From contig JAAWCC010000009.1 of the NCBI GenBank assembly GCA_022792975.1, forward strand, positions 1-7,358: a stretch of DNA of 7,358 nt, in the 5' to 3' direction. The stretch is from Clostridia bacterium. Lineage in GTDB: Bacteria > Bacillota_A > Clostridia > TANB77 > CAG-508. Positions 6,843 to 7,358 of the stretch are shown in pieces. Position 1 is the stretch's first letter. Each line of letters begins with the position of its first letter. The notes below the pieces were generated by a model that had not been told where the DNA came from, ran no database searches, and worked only from the letters and a program-made list of their open reading frames with translations. Made by a program: the position numbers and the translations under genes.

Positions 6843-6856
6843 TGTACCGTGGTACA
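6843..6856. promoter_or_regulatory. Palindrome TGTACC-GT-GGTACA (candidate operator)
   Basis: A perfect inverted repeat of two 6-base half-sites lies 32 bases upstream of the -35 element. The half-site TGTACC appears again at 6923-6928, just past the -10 box. One symmetrical site upstream plus a half-site near the transcription start is a plausible layout for a regulator. No binding protein can be named. Confidence 0.4.
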
Positions 6857-6888
6857 AGCTAAATTACAGTTAATGAATTTTGTAAAAA

Positions 6889-6917
6889 TTGACAAGTCAA
6901 CATAAAAGTAGTATAAT
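6889..6917 (+). promoter_or_regulatory. Consensus sigma-A promoter
   Basis: TTGACA (6889-6894), exactly 17 bases, then TATAAT (6912-6917): both hexamers match the consensus fully. Transcription should start near 6924, giving a leader of about 85 bases for the last gene. It is the strongest promoter in the window. Confidence 0.85.
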
Positions 6918-6944
6918 AAAGGTGTACCTTAATAAACTAATTTA

Positions 6945-6990
6945 GGGACTAGTCATCCCGCATAGGTTAAGCTGATAGCATATACCTATG
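6945..6990 (+). promoter_or_regulatory. Structured 5' leader with two small hairpins
   Basis: GGGA (6945-6948) can pair with TCCC (6956-6959), and CATAGGT (6961-6967) is the exact reverse complement of ACCTATG (6984-6990) around a 16-base loop. Both lie in the predicted leader between promoter and start codon. I do not recognise a known riboswitch, and the stems are short. They could affect mRNA stability or translation. Confidence 0.35.
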
Positions 6991-7009
6991 TAAATGGAGG
7001 ATTTTCGAA

Positions 7010-7327
7010 GTGGAACAGCAGAAAACACTCGTAGAACTGATCCAAGAGATGAAAAAAATTTCAACTGTGGTCACAGAGCGGGTAGAAGACTTCAAGGGCG
7101 AGAAATTGAACATAAATACAATTGACACTTTGCGCTATTTGGCAACGTGGAGCGAAGCTCTGAAGGATACACTTCTGGAGCTGATGATTCATCAAGCTGT
7201 CACAGAAGCTGCTAAACAGGGGGGAGATTTTCAGGAAGCGATCATGAAGAACCTCAAAAATATGGGATTTGATCCCGCAATCCTCTCCTTTGGCCCGCGG
7301 TTTAATGAAGACAGCGACGACGAGTAA
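7010..7327 (+). CDS. Small acidic helical protein of unknown function, atypical composition
   Basis: I do not recognise this 105-residue protein. It appears soluble and mainly helical, beginning VEQQKTLVELIQEMKK (initiated as Met), with a central amphipathic segment and an acidic end, NEDSDDE. There is no signal peptide, membrane helix or cysteine. GTG 7010 is supported by GGAGG at 6996-7000, 9 bases upstream. Codon use differs from all other genes here: CTG, CTC, ATC, GCG, CCC, CGC and CGG are frequent and the gene is visibly more GC-rich. Two in-frame CGG codons (7079-7081, 7298-7300) read as Arg24 and Arg97 without breaking the frame. If CGG caused a +1 shift here as in the transpeptidase gene, translation would hit TAG at 7083-7085. 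It may be recently acquired, or the contig end may come from another organism. A GTG directly after its stop (7328) could begin another gene, but too little sequence remains to tell. Confidence 0.7.
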   Translation: MEQQKTLVELIQEMKKISTVVTERVEDFKGEKLNINTIDTLRYLATWSEALKDTLLELMIHQAVTEAAKQGGDFQEAIMKNLKNMGFDPAILSFGPRFNEDSDDE

Positions 7328-7358
7328 GTGACTTCTCCAAGGCAAACTCCCCCGAGCA

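Larger units (their letters stand above)
6686..7009. other. Intergenic region with palindrome, strong promoter and structured leader
   Basis: No coding sequence or RNA gene was recognised between the exchanger and the last gene. From 6686 to about 6840 it is plain AT-rich sequence with no convincing terminator. From 6843 onwards it holds, in order, a palindrome, a sigma-A promoter, two small hairpins and a strong Shine-Dalgarno site, listed separately. The shift from AT-rich sequence to the foreign-looking gene happens within this stretch. Confidence 0.6.

Noticed and set aside
6961..6969. CATAGGTTA as a sporulation sigma-K or sigma-E -10 box
   Set aside because: No convincing -35 element lies at the right distance, and the bases are part of the leader stem.

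Overview
The window comes from a very AT-rich, low-GC Gram-positive genome, most likely an uncultured gut-type member of the Clostridia. The evidence is the codon use (arginine almost always AGA/AGG, isoleucine mostly ATA, leucine mostly TTA), strong GGAGG-type ribosome binding sites, a clostridial-type L,D-transpeptidase and a zinc-binding ValRS. Genus cannot be read from the sequence.

Layout, all genes on the + strand: (1) the 3' part of a large FtsX/MacB-type ABC transporter permease, entering from the left edge; (2) a GC-rich palindromic repeat with a purine/pyrimidine-asymmetric flank; (3) a probable operon from a sigma-A-like promoter, encoding a 65-residue two-helix membrane protein and a membrane-anchored YkuD L,D-transpeptidase; (4) a small hairpin and valS, followed by a clear terminator; (5) a divergent CaCA-family cation exchanger; (6) an intergenic region with a near-perfect sigma-A promoter, a palindrome and a structured leader; (7) a 105-residue gene of unknown function whose base composition and codon use differ sharply from everything before it.

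The main observation is a repeated recoding-like signature. The L,D-transpeptidase gene is broken six times. Each break is one extra C forming an in-frame CGG codon, and skipping that C (+1) gives GGA glycine and restores a complete 319-residue enzyme with its SLGCIRL active site. The same event (C before GGT) occurs at base 34 in the unrelated permease gene. In the AT-rich genes every in-frame CGG is such a site, while CGG spanning two codons is read normally. This suggests that CGG is unassigned, or read as a four-base CGGN glycine codon, in this organism, comparable with the AGG/CCC frameshifting reported for Perkinsus mitochondrial cox1. A systematic sequence error is the main rival. The last gene uses CGG twice as ordinary arginine, which fits a foreign or chimeric origin for that end, or else argues against the rule.

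Functionally, the window mixes envelope work (ABC export or peptide sensing, peptidoglycan cross-linking, cation exchange) with core translation (valS). Only the small membrane protein and the transpeptidase look co-transcribed.
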